Assembly (NCBI RefSeq): GCF_000516985.1
Contig: NW_006917093.1
Location: forward strand, 2,666,001-2,730,000
Direction: 5' to 3'
Origin: Pestalotiopsis fici W106-1
Taxonomy: Eukaryota > Ascomycota > Sordariomycetes > Amphisphaeriales > Sporocadaceae
DNA: 64,000 bases
The stretch's first letter is position 1; each line of letters begins with the position of its first letter. Position numbers and translations under genes: made by a program. Shown one piece after another: positions 1-10,856 of this stretch. The notes below the pieces were generated by a model. It was not told the DNA's origin and did no database searches. It saw only the letters and a list, made by a program, of their open reading frames with translations.

Positions 1-147
1 GTAATTCATCATTGACATCAGTATCGGGGACTGGTTACTTGCTTGTAGCTATAAATCCAACACGAATTTAGGTGCAAATATCGCCACATTATCGAGTCAG
101 ATCATCAATACTTTGTCTTGAGCATTCTTCATCTCGCACTGGACAAG

Positions 148-1351
148 ATGCTTTATCTGCCAATAATAGCCTTAGTTGGGGCAGCATTTGCCCAAGATCA
201 CGGCTCAACTGTAGGTTTTGGCCAAGATGACCTATTCCGGTCGTGAGAGTATGAGTGCTGATAACAGACAACTGACAGTATGGAGGTACTGGCCCTTATA
301 AATCGGTAAGGCGACACAACACTTTGTTACACCCAACTCAGCTGACCTGGCACTGCTCAGTATTACTTTGAGGTTGAATCTCTGGTAAACCATACTTTCT
401 ACCAACCTCTTCAATCTGGGTTTGAGAGCTCGTCTTCACCCTCCTTGAAGCTTCCTGTTGTGGTTTGGGGTAATGGTGGTTGCGCTCCATGGTGAGTAGA
501 TCATTTTGTTGGACGATGCGCAAACTTGGCTAACATGTGCTCTAGTATGTGAATAATGATCCAAGAGATCTCAGACGATCTGTTCACAAGCTTCTTTGCC
601 TGGGGCTGACGTTCTCCAGTCGGTTTAAAGTTTAGAGGTTTCCTCGGCGAGGTTGCGTCGTGGGGCGTCCTGGCCATTGCTACGGGCCCTGCCTTTGTTG
701 ACCCAGAAGGCTATGTCGACCCAAACGAAAATGCTACGTCCTCGGGCGACACTTTGGTTGGAGAGAACCCTGCGGCCCTGACGGCCGCCATCGATTGGGT
801 GTATGCCAACGCTGGGAAGGGTGACTGGCAGCACATTGACTCGACTCGCATCGGCGTTTGGGGTCAAAGCTGTGGTGGTCTCGAGGCCTATGCTGCTGGA
901 GCTCAAGATGATAGAGTTTCCCACCTGGGTATCTTTAACAGTGGCCAGCTGTCCGCGAATGCGAGCGAGGAGGTTGCCTCCAACATCACCAAGCCGGTAT
1001 TCTACGTCTTGGGAGGACCCACGGACGTTGCCTACGAAAATGCAAGTGTCGCCAGTACTACCCTGCACAATGTTCATGCTGGCTAACAATTCCTCGTAGG
1101 GTGAACGAGACTATGCGGATCTTCCTGCCGAGACACCAAAGTGGAAGGGCAATCACGCGTTGGGACATAGTGCAGCCTTTGATTACCCCAATGCTGGAAT
1201 CGCTGGTGTTGCTGGAAGCCATCTAGCTCAGTGGGTTCTGCGGGGGAACGAGACTGCCAAAGAATGGTTTACTGGACCGGGCGCCAATGAGACGGGATTC
1301 CAGGATGTGGTGTACGAAAACCTTGACGCTATCAAGGTGACACCAATCTGA
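148..1351 (+). CDS. Secreted alpha/beta-hydrolase, esterase-like; reading frame apparently broken at one junction
   Basis: The product looks like a fungal secreted serine hydrolase of the alpha/beta fold. The first exon (148-210) starts MLYLPIIALVGAAFAQ, a clear signal peptide. Proposed exons are 148-210, 279-305 (YGGTGPYKS), 361-491 (ending at the oxyanion-type VVVWGNGGC), about 620-1041 and 1100-1351. The nucleophile motif GQSCGG lies in the fourth exon, and the last exon carries GHSAAFDYPNAG, probably near the catalytic histidine. The final intron is GC-AG. The intron between 491 and about 620 has a good GTGAGT donor (492) and a good CTGAC...CTCCAG acceptor (619), but joining them puts the frame one base out and reaches a stop at once. 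So this is either a real frameshift, an assembly error, or a splice form I could not find. All other exons stay in frame. The substrate is unknown. Confidence 0.6.
1042..1099 (+). other. GC-AG intron in the esterase gene
   Basis: The 58 bp intron starts GCAAGT and ends CGTAG, with GGCTAAC as branch-point-like sequence near 1081. Removing it joins AYEN to GERDYADLP in phase 0. Reading through it instead gives a stop after 14 codons. No GT donor nearby keeps the frame. Confidence 0.75.
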
Positions 1352-1982
1352 GGAGGCATATTGTAATGAGATATCAGTGATAGGGAACACACAAAAGTAG
1401 TGAGAATGAGACAAATTCGAAAAAATAAGGATAAGCAATGGCAAGATGACCTTTGTTGTATGGCAAGATGACCTTTGTTGTTTGTGAGGGTTGATGACCG
1501 GAGGCACTGCTATAGTACCTAATTTGTACTGGACAGGCTGGACGCGCTAGGGCTCATTCAGCCTACCGGATACCTCCTCGGTGCTGTCGGTAGCGCCTGT
1601 ACCGCGGCAGGTGGGCCCCATTTGTGTTTGCTTGCTTGTTCACAATCATTTCTCAGTTTCCGGCCTCATGCAGTTATTTTCATGAGTTCCAACTGGCAGG
1701 CACCAACAGAAATCATCACGTCATGATAAGGATAGAAACCTATCAATAAGTAAAACCCCTCGTCAAACTTCAACCGGATCAAGATCAGCATCATTCGAGG
1801 GCGAGCCAGGCCCAAGCACGACCCCCCACGTCCACGTGCGACGGGCTTCTGGCCGACTTCTACCATCAGACTTCATCCAGAATCTAAACCAGTCGGGTCA
1901 GGATCGTCAGATCTCCTACAGGCTTGGTAGGAGTTCACGATCCCGTTTCTTGAAGAAGAAGCATGATTGATGACGCGCGCCT
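1352..1982. other. Intergenic region, esterase 3' side to phosphotransferase
   Basis: No supported gene. It holds the 3' flank of the esterase, one short tandem duplication (listed separately), and the 5' flank of the phosphotransferase gene. Short reading frames here have no recognisable protein features. Confidence 0.6.
1438..1481. repeat. Perfect 22 bp tandem duplication, two copies
   Basis: A 22 bp unit beginning ATGGCAAGATGACC occurs at 1438-1459 and again, unchanged and adjacent, at 1460-1481. It lies about 90 bp past the esterase stop codon, probably in the 3' UTR. Two exact copies suggest a recent slippage event. Confidence 0.9.
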
Positions 1983-2810
1983 ATGGAGCAGCCCAAATCC
2001 GTCAATGATGGTCTTCTCAACCGGCTCCTGACACTTTGTGTGGTCAAGCTGATTCGCAAGAGAATCATACAGCGAAAAGTCAAACACCCAGGTGTCATGT
2101 TTATATCAAAGTATTGCATCAAATCATCGGCCTTTACTCGACTGGCAGAAGCAAACACAATGCAATTCGTTTCGGAAAACACTACCATCCCCGTTCCAAA
2201 GATTATTTGCGCCTTTGAGCATGCTGGACGAACATACATTGTGATGGAGAGAATTGATGGGCAGATGCTGGCGCAGGGGTGGTTCAAGCGGTCTGAGACT
2301 TCAAAAGCGCGTATACTCGAGCAATTAAGATTGATGATGTTGCAACTCCGCAGTATCGCACCGCCGCAGGATACTGGAATGGCAAATGTCAACGGAGGCC
2401 CGGTGTATGACCAGCGATTTCCCACCCATTCATACTGGGGGCCATTCAAGACACTCCAGGACTTTCACAGAGAGCTGCGCAGTGGTATAGAAGTCGATCA
2501 TATCGATGATTCTTCCTTGGCCGCTCAACTCCGTCCGCTCATCGAGTTTCATAATCAGCCCTGGTCAGCGCCGGTGTTCACCCACGGCGACCTGAGCAGT
2601 CTGAATATTCTTGCGCGCGGCGATGATGTTGTAGGAATCATTGACTGGGAGACGGCCGGTTGGATGCCGCCTTACTGGGAATACACTTCGGCGTGGCATG
2701 TCAATCCTCAGAACATGTTTTGGCAGGAAGAAGTAGGCAAATTCCTCACACCATTGCCTCACGAATTGGAAATGGAAAAGATTAGGCGGAGGTATTTTGG
2801 TGACTATTAG
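1983..2810 (+). CDS. APH-fold phosphotransferase (aminoglycoside phosphotransferase / choline kinase-like)
   Basis: This intron-less 275-residue protein belongs to the large fungal APH family of kinase-like small-molecule phosphotransferases. The diagnostic catalytic loop is FTHGDLSSLNIL (HxD...N), followed by GIIDWETAGWMPPYWEY, which carries the metal-binding aspartate. The N-lobe contains VPKIICAFEH and the hinge TYIVMERIDG. The start at 1983 opens MEQPKSVNDG; nothing upstream suggests a signal or an earlier exon. The length is normal for short members of the family. Fungal members seldom act on antibiotics and their substrates are mostly unknown, so resistance should not be inferred. It ends 32 bp from the stop codon of the convergent gene on the other strand. 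Confidence 0.85.
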   Translation: MEQPKSVNDGLLNRLLTLCVVKLIRKRIIQRKVKHPGVMFISKYCIKSSAFTRLAEANTMQFVSENTTIPVPKIICAFEHAGRTYIVMERIDGQMLAQGWFKRSETSKARILEQLRLMMLQLRSIAPPQDTGMANVNGGPVYDQRFPTHSYWGPFKTLQDFHRELRSGIEVDHIDDSSLAAQLRPLIEFHNQPWSAPVFTHGDLSSLNILARGDDVVGIIDWETAGWMPPYWEYTSAWHVNPQNMFWQEEVGKFLTPLPHELEMEKIRRRYFGDY

Positions 2811-2842
2811 TCGTGTCCTCTGGGTTGATGAACCCCTAGTCC

Positions 2843-3450
2843 TCACGGCACTGTCTCTGCCTTTGCATCAACCAGATCATATGTGGCGACTTTTAGTCTG
2901 TCGAAACTGTCCGGCTCTGCTTTTCCATCGAATCTGTGCTCTGCAGCCTTCTGCTGTACGTACCATAGCAGCGTGTCACGTACTGTCTCCCAGTCCGTGA
3001 CGGCAGTGCCCAGTGCCCTGTTGTCCACGGCCAGGGATTCCACGGCTTCTTGGACCCAGCTAACACAATTCCATCCCGTTTGATCTTCTCGAATTGGTAT
3101 CGATCGCAGAATTGATTCAAGCCACTCGCGGTTCTTAACCTTGCCAACAAGGATGCGCACCAGAATCATGGAAGTTGCCAGCATCCTGATGTTACGCTCC
3201 TCGAAAATGAATTGAGAGTGGCAATGCATCATCTTTTCCTTCGCGTGGTAGAGCTTGCCGACCGAACTGTCGTTCTCGAACTTTGGGCCGACTAGAATGC
3301 CCCAATGATACCTTTAGTTTTCCTTGATCAGCAACAGTGTTTCACGGTGTGCACACTTTGAGCCACTGACTTGTCTTCGCCACCAGGCATGATAGATCTG
3401 CCGCCCCTGGCATACAGTGCAATGTACAGACGGTCCTTGTTTGACGGCAT
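2843..3450 (-). CDS. Small fungal protein of unknown function, two exons
   Basis: Exon 1 (3450-3371) encodes MPSNKDRLYIALYARGG and ends PGGEDK. An intron at 3312-3370 (GTCAGT donor, AAAG acceptor) joins it to YHWGILVGPKFEN in exon 2 (3311-2843). The joint is in phase and the product has 182 residues. It resembles a family of uncharacterised filamentous-fungal proteins with a strand-rich start, a central FEERNIRMLATSMILVR-type segment, a WNCVSWVQ motif and a FDGKAEP...FDRLKVATYDL tail; this resemblance is from memory, not a search. The conserved C in WNCVSW and the H in YHWG hint at a papain-like or NlpC-like hydrolase fold, which is speculation. An ATG at 3513 would add a hydrophobic leader, but the protein reads naturally from 3450. 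Confidence 0.7.
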
Positions 3451-4690
3451 ACCGTACGATGAGAGTAATGCAAGGACAGTTAGGATGAGTAAACTCAATT
3501 GATGTTTGTGCAAAGTATCGTTTAATCAAGCACGTACAAAGTCTTGCCACAATGAAATTGTCCACCTACCTTTATACCGATTCTAAATACACCAGAAGAC
3601 TGTGAATGGGCTCTGACTTGTGTGTACGGTTGTATAATGACACACTACAGCTTGAATCACTCTAATATTCACTCTTGTATCTATCGTAGGGAGGGAGCTT
3701 GGCGAATAGACAGACGGAATACAGGCAGTAACGGAGAGGTGTCTGCGGAGTCACTGGCTGTGATTCTAATGCAACATGAGTACAATATGTCCTGCCATTC
3801 CTCTGCAATTCTATGCATACATCATGAGCTCCAATATTTTGGTCTCGCTCGACGCGAGGAAGAATACTATCCCCCGCTCTCTCCATTGAGAATATGTTAT
3901 ATCGACGTAGTTACTAAGGAAGAATATTGGCCCGAGGGTAATAAACATTTGTTACAGCTCGTGCCTCCCCGCCTAGAGCAAAGGTTTGTGAATTTAAGCT
4001 GCTTAAGGCCAGATTGGTAAGTTAATTTGCGATTTCGGGAGTATTATGTCTTTAGCCGACCTTGCTATAATAAAGTCCTTGTCGTATGCCCTTATTATAT
4101 GCTATAAAATTAGTTTTTATCTTTTTTTCCCCTTTTATCCCTTCCTCTTTCTTTTTGTTGATATCTTTCCTTAATTTTCTTTATATATATATTGCTTAGC
4201 AACCGGCTTTTTTCATATATATATATATATGTTGTTCTAGGCAGCCGGTCCTTTAGCTTGCATCCGCCTATTTAAAGTAAGAAAGACTTCTTATTCTTAT
4301 AATTCAAATCTTATTATAAAGCTCTGCTAAGAAACAGAGTGGCCTCAGTTAATGTGAGCTGGAAGAAGCATTATTCAACGCAGGGTCGCGCGGCATGGTC
4401 TTTAGTACCCGTTTGCGAGCACGCTAGAACTTGTACTAAAGCAGAAGTAGTGCTAGTAACATAATTATTTAGATACGCAGTGTCACAGTCACACCAACGC
4501 ACAAACGTTCTTCAAGTCAACTTCTTTCTATTAACTGTCTTACGTCAAATATGCGCATATTCTCACTCAGCTATAGCATGTGAAACCACTTGAGTGTATC
4601 GCCGACAAGATCCCAAATGATGTTTTCTGATTTGAATGAATTCTGTTTACAGACTCGTGCGGTGCTACAGGTCGAACCAGCCAAGCGACC
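3451..4690. other. Intergenic region with AT-rich core
   Basis: No convincing gene. A 132-codon frame at 3622-4020 shows no domain, signal or repeat and is probably chance. The right half grades into the AT-rich tract listed separately, then into the 3' flank of the NOD-like receptor. Confidence 0.55.
4040..4335. repeat. AT-rich, TA-dense tract; possible RIP-degraded repeat
   Basis: Base composition changes sharply from the surroundings. The tract is dense in TpA steps (such as TTATTATATGCTATAAAA), has two TA microsatellite runs (about 4183-4193 and 4216-4231) and two GCAACCGG / GCAGCCGG islands. No reading frame is present. This is how repeat-induced point mutation leaves old transposons in ascomycetes, but no element end or coding remnant can be identified. 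Confidence 0.45.
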
Positions 4691-7600
4691 TCACTCTATG
4701 TTCCTAGTAGTTGGAAGCCTATCTGCATCAAGCCTCAGAATGTAGACGAGATCAGACGAGCAACCTACTGCAATGCGATTCCCATGGACTGCTGACACTC
4801 TTGGACGAAAATCAGGGGGAAGCCAAATAAGTCGGCAGCCGTTGAAACAAAGCCAGTTGGAATCTTCATTGTAGGAAAAACCCACCTCAAGATGATCAAG
4901 ACCGTTCAGCACCAAATGCCTAAATTCCAATGCGCTTTTGTTGATCAACACTTGGGGTTTGTCATCACTTGCTGGATCCCAGAAGCGTACTGTGCGATCA
5001 CCCGACCACGATACTACTCGCTGATCTTCTGGACTGAAGGCCACCAGTTCAATCGAGGCTGCATCCTGCCTAAGCGTTTGCAGATTCGTACCATTCGAAG
5101 TATCCCAGAGCCGGACTGTGCCGTCCTTTGATCCAGATGCTAGCTGCCGTCCGTCTGAATTGAAAGCGACTGAATAGACCTTGTCGGTATGCCCTTTGAG
5201 CCTTTGCAATGACTTTCTCGTTGATGTGTCCCAAAGCCGTACTGTCCTGTCCTCTGACGCTGATGCCAGCTGTCGATCATCTGGACTAAAAGCAAGTGAC
5301 CTTATTGGAAGGGAATGGCCCTCGTCACCCCATATAGCCTGCCCGGTTTTGAGGTTCCAGAGACAAATGGATTTGAGCCAGGTAGTCAGGTCCTTGTATG
5401 ACGCTGATACTAGCCGTTCTCCGTCTGTACTAAAGCCTAGAAAGTCTACTTGGCCTTCGTGACCCCTGAGTGTCATCAGAACTTTGCCTGTCGCTGTATG
5501 CCACAGGTATATCATATGGTCCTCTGACCCTGTTGCCAGATGTTGAGCATCAGGACTAAACGCCAACGACGTAACCCAGCTTTTGTGACCTTCAAGCTTA
5601 TATAAAGTGTCACCTTTTTTCGCATCGCAAAGCAATACATCTCCATCGCGTAATGATGACGCTAGATACTGGCCGTTTGAACTGAAGGATATTGGGCCAG
5701 TTACGAGGTCTTCGCTTACGCGCGTTCGTAAAACCTCGCCTGATGCGATATCCCAGAATTGAGGCGGGCTCATGTCCTTCCTCCAGCGTCGATCATTGCA
5801 AGCCACGGCCAGCTGCTGTCCATCCGCAGAGAAGCTGATAGTCCCATCCACACTTTCGTGAGTCTGAAACCTTTGCAATAGTTCATCCGTTGCAACATTC
5901 CAAAGTTCCACTTCGTCATCTTTGACGCTGAACGCAAGCCTCTGACCGTCCGGGCTAAAGACAATTGAACCTCCACTCCAGCCAGTTCTGCGATCGAACT
6001 TCCGTTCAATTTCCCATGTTTCAGTGTCCCAAAGTAGCACTTCATATTCTGATCCTGACGCTAGTTGTTTACCATCGGCGCGAAAAACGATGGCTTTGAC
6101 AGGGTCTATATGACCTGTGAGCGTTAGTAAATGTGCGCCTTCAGTGGCATCCCAAAGTCGTAGTGTTTCATCCCTTGACCCTGACGCTAGATATTGGCTA
6201 TTCGGACTGAACGCTATTGAGACAATGTTTTCTGTATGACCCACAAGCGTTCGCAAAACCTCGCCTGTTTTAATATTCCAAAGACGAATGCGGTCTTGTG
6301 AGCCCAACGCCAAATGTCGAGAATCGGGACTTAATGCTAACAAGTCGAGATGTCTTGATCTTCCGCGGATGCGTACACTTTGATTGCTTTCAGTGTTCCA
6401 AAGTTTTATCGAATGACCATCTGAACCCGACGCTAAAGTAAGACCGTCGGAACTAAACGCAATCGATCTAATGGGTGTGCTGTGGCCATTGAGTACCTTA
6501 AGAAGCTCACCTGTCGTGGCATTCCAAAGTCGTACTGAACCATCTTCTGATCCTGATGCCATCAGTTGACCATCTGAACTGAAAATGATTGAGCAGGCTG
6601 CATCCGTGCGTTTTCCGTGTATTTGCAAATTTTCGTTCTTCGCAACGTCCCAAAGCTCTATCGTAGCAAAAGATGAGACCAACGCCAACTGCCTACCATC
6701 AGGGCTAAAGACGAAATGGCTAGAGTATCGCTGGTTCGAAATGAGTGTTTGTTGGAGTTCCAAGGTTGATGAATCCCGCAATTCGACAATATTATCCCCA
6801 GATAGTAATGCAAGCTGCCGGCCATCCGGGCTGAAAGATATGTCAGGCATTTGGCGGTTACTTTTGATAGTCTGTATACACTCGCCGGTTGCAGTATCCC
6901 AAAGTCGCGTCATCCGATCAACCTTCGAACATGACGCCAATTGTCGACCATCTGGGCTGAATGTGATACGATTGCTCCCTCCATTCTGAACTTCAAGCCA
7001 TGAGAGCTTCCGTGTTGACATGTTCCAAAGCCCGATCGCACCGTCGTCGTCAGACGATGCAAGATACTCGCCGCTAGGACTGGTTACTATTGACTTGACC
7101 TTTCTACTGTGGCTATAAAGCACACCAGAGGGCTCTTCCGCGTCGATCTCCCACAGTCGAACGGTTCGATCTAGTGACCCTATCACCAATTTCCTACCAT
7201 CCCGACTCAACGCCACTCCTTCAATCCCCCCTCGGCCACCGAGTGTCCGTATATTTCTGCCGGTCACGGTGTCCCAGAGATTCCTCTCATCATTTGGTCC
7301 CGATATTGACAATAGCCACTTTCCATTAGGGTTGAAAGCAATCAAAAGGATGAAATCAGTGTGTCTTTGAAGCGTCCAGAGGTTGTCACCAGTTAAGGCG
7401 TCCCAGAGTTTTATTGTGTCACCAAACGATGCTGTTGCTATTTGTCGACCATCTGGGCTAAAAAGCACCGATTGGACGGCCATTTCATGTCTTTCGAGTG
7501 TCTTCAAATGCTTTCCTGTTACAGTGTCCCAAAGCCGTACTGTCCTGTCCGCCGAAGCTGATGCTAACTGTCGGCCGTCTGGACTGAAGGCTATTGAGTT

Positions 7601-10600
7601 GACTGAGCGGCCAGAAAGAATATGCTGTATTGGATTCCAGTTTCCATGAATCCTCACATAGGCCCAATTGGGTGTTTGACCCGCATAGGCTTGTCGAATA
7701 ACGCTTTCTTGGGGTGCAAAGGTCAATCCAAAGTTGTATACCTGCAAAGGGTCTTGCTCAATGGCTAGATAAGATTGCATAAGGAATCGAGCGGCATCGT
7801 GGGTGATTGAGTAAAGCTTGTCGCCAGTACATCGCTATCATACCATCAGCAGTCATTATCAATGCAATCATCACGAAAGTCTCTGACCTTTGCTACCGCT
7901 TCTAGACGCCCGAGTGTTACAGGTCCAGCTTTGAGCTGCCTAAGTAAACAGAGCAATACTATCCATTTTAAAAAGTATTGGAGCATGAAATCATAGACTT
8001 TACTCTCATGGCGATGGAAATTCTCTTCTTCGCCAATGCTGCATGAATCCTGGTACTCGGCGAGGTGGTCAACCCAAAAGCAAGATATGTAGCCAAGACT
8101 TCTCAAACGTTGGCGATTGTTGCTAGCTGGCTGGCAAGCATTATCATGTGCGTATGTGTCTTTCATCAACTCTTCCGACAGAATTGTCAACGATCGATCA
8201 ACAACTGTGCAATGCTCCTCGTTCATCCGAGGACTAAAGATTTTTGTGCCTTCTTCACGAACAAGGTAGTCCTTGACAGACTGATGAATCAGGTAGATTA
8301 CACCGCCTCGAACAGTAATGAAGGAGCCGCATAACTTTATCAAGTCTAAGAGATCACCATTGTCAAATAGATCCTCGAAGGGTTCGTCGGAGTTTGCCGA
8401 TACTTCTTGGGCAAGAAGAGGAAGAAGTTCTTCGGTCAAAAGGGGGCGCTTGGCGATTGTGACGAATTTGATGATTGACATCGTTAATTCATGGTCCTTT
8501 CCATTACGAAGCTGTTCCAGCATGCGGGTGTACAAAGACGACAATCCGGCTGGCAGTTCTGCAAGCTCTGCAGGTATGTTCCTTTTCGCGGTGTCGCTGA
8601 GATGTTTGCAGGCCAAAGCTACCCACAAAAACGTTGAGTTGGCATTATCTGTCAAGTGACTCTGGACAAGGTCACGAAGTTTATTGCTGTAATTGTTTCT
8701 CTTCGCCAGCCAGTCCACTTTTCGGTCGATGAAATATCTGACGGCCGCAGCAATGTGTGCAGCGTTGAGTTCCAAACTAAGCACATCGTGCTGGCGCACC
8801 TTGAATCCCCTCTCGATATCTAGATGATTGCGACTTGAAACGAGCCATTTTGCCTTGGATTGTGGAGAGGTTGCATTTTCTCCAATGAATTTGAGCAGAT
8901 CACCGCGTCCTTGGTCACATTCATCCAAGGCATCAATGAGGATGTACACCGTAGAAAATGCCGGGTCTTGAAGCAATTCCGTCATGATGCGGCGAAGGGA
9001 GGCAAAAGCGTCAGGGCCGTCGAGAAAATCTTTTTGCTGTTTGTAATCTTCATGGAGGTAACGGCCAAGCATGGGATTCTCGCGAACCAGGAGCCAGAGA
9101 AGACCGCAGAGAACCGCATGAGCATTATTGAGTCTAGGATCGGTGTTCTGGCAGAAGAAGAAGGCAAGAATATGGTGTTCGCTGCTAGACTTTCGCAATT
9201 CTTGTACAAGCGACATCATTAACATTGTCTTGCCCTTTCCTGGATCGCCACTCAGCCACAGCAATCGATGTTGTGGGTCGTTCATCCATTGTTCGAGGCA
9301 GGGATCACTTTTGATCCATTCATTACATTCAGCGACAAGATCGTCTTTTGTTATTTCGATGCGCCGCATTGTATCAATTGGATTCGTATGTCCAATGACT
9401 TTCAGACACTGATCGGTTAGTTCCTGTTCTGCTTCTGGAATGTTTGGTTTCGGCGTTGGGAGCTTGTATTGATCATTGACGATTTCTTGTAGAATATTTC
9501 GAACTTTGGTATAGTCCTGATCTCTTGACCTGAATTTTACAAGTGCGGAATGATCTCGATCGAGGCCCAAAACGTGGTGGGCTTCGTTTTCCCACGGGCG
9601 ACAGTGTGTCGCGGATGCACTGCCAACAAAAACGACATGTTCGCCGTTCATTTGCCATTTGCCATCCGCACCTCTTACGGCTGTGGGCGAGGTCTTGGTT
9701 TCATAGAAGCAGAAAATCCGTGCTGCGCGTGATACAAAAGCTCCCGGAAATTCCCTGCTCTGAGATCGTAGAAGTTCCGACTCTGGCTGTAAATTATGCA
9801 AGAATGCTTCATTCGCCTGGCCTGCAGCCATGGGAATCAAGGAAGAAATGTGCATGCCTTGATTTGGGACGCCAAAGAAAAGTGCTCCTCGTGTACGTGT
9901 GGATAATTTGCTTTTTGCCTTGACACTTTGAATCAATGCCTACGATAATTAGCATGTCTTCTTCTTTTGCTAGCGGTCTGCACACCTGCTTGAGGACCAA
10001 TCCCCCTAGACTATGTGCCATGAAGATGATAGGCATCTCGTGTAACGGACCGGCAAGAGACTTGGTGCCTTCAACATGATTCCTCAGTGAACTAGCAAGG
10101 CTCTCGATGGTCTGGAACGAAGTGCTACCGTGAATCTGTGAGTCGTAACCATATATGAAAATCCGAGCGTTCTTGACGTCTTGTGGGAGGGAGTCACGAA
10201 GCCACATGTGCGTGCCATCTCGCTCCTTGAAAGACCCAAAAGCATGCCCACCCAATCCACAAATAGCAATAATGCTGTCAGGCTATTAGTTTACTTTCAC
10301 GAATTTGGGAACACGTAGCTCACTCGAAACGATGTTGGGTTGGTTCTGGACTGTAAAGAACGCTGAGGCCACGAAAATGAGTGTCAAAAGTGACATTTTG
10401 TTCATTAAATGTCGTTTGGTCAGAGCTTAGGAGCCCCGAAGGAGTTGTACCGAAGGTCACAGTGGCAATATTCAAATTCTCATCGGCTTGACGGGCGAAA
10501 GACTCGATAGAAGGATGGTAATCGTCTCCAAGGCATTTTTGCAGCACAGTGGGTAGGTCGGCGCGTGAGAAGGATCCTCGGACTCGAAAAACGATGGACT

Positions 10601-10856
10601 TGCTGCCTATTTGCATCGAAATCATTGGTTTAGTGCCTGTTATGCGCTGAAACTAGCACCATGGGAGTTTGAACGTACGTGATGCTGTCTGAACTGATGA
10701 CGAGGCATGGTCATTTGATTTGCCTTTCACCGGTTCCTGCTCCAGGGCCTTTTCTTGCGATGTTTGCGTCCTCAATGACGCGACAATCCATAATAGCAAG
10801 AGTCCGCACAAGACTGTCAACGCTAACTCCAAGAGAGTCATGCCGACGAATCCCAA
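4691..10856 (-). CDS. NOD-like receptor: membrane segment - unnamed module - serine hydrolase (SesB-like) - NACHT - about 21 WD40 repeats
   Basis: Five exons (10856-10679, 10636-10324, 10274-9986, 9939-7888, 7834-4691) join in phase to 1991 residues; introns are 42, 49, 46 and 53 bp. Exon 1 has a membrane helix (LLELALTVLCGLLLLWIVASL). Exon 2 is a soluble module ending FDTHFRGLSVLYSPEP. Then comes an alpha/beta-hydrolase with GLGGHAFGSF, the nucleophile elbow AHSLGG (about residue 252), GALFFGVPNQG and a likely catalytic histidine in RDHSALVKF. NACHT follows: Walker A GDPGKGKT (about 491-498), Walker B TVYILIDALDECD (about 590-603). Exon 5 encodes about 21 WD40 units from about residue 995, many reading FSPDGRQLAS...VRLWD. 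In fungi this STAND architecture is linked to heterokaryon incompatibility and innate immunity: ligand sensing by repeats, oligomerisation by NACHT, output by the N-terminal enzyme. The membrane anchor suggests a membrane-associated output. Domains are certain, function is inferred. Confidence 0.9.

Noticed and set aside
4892..7667. Several plus-strand frames of 79-134 codons opposite the WD40 exon
   Set aside because: They are antisense shadows of the repeated WD40 codons; they share the same CRPSGLK-like repeat only because the sense strand repeats FSPDGRQ.
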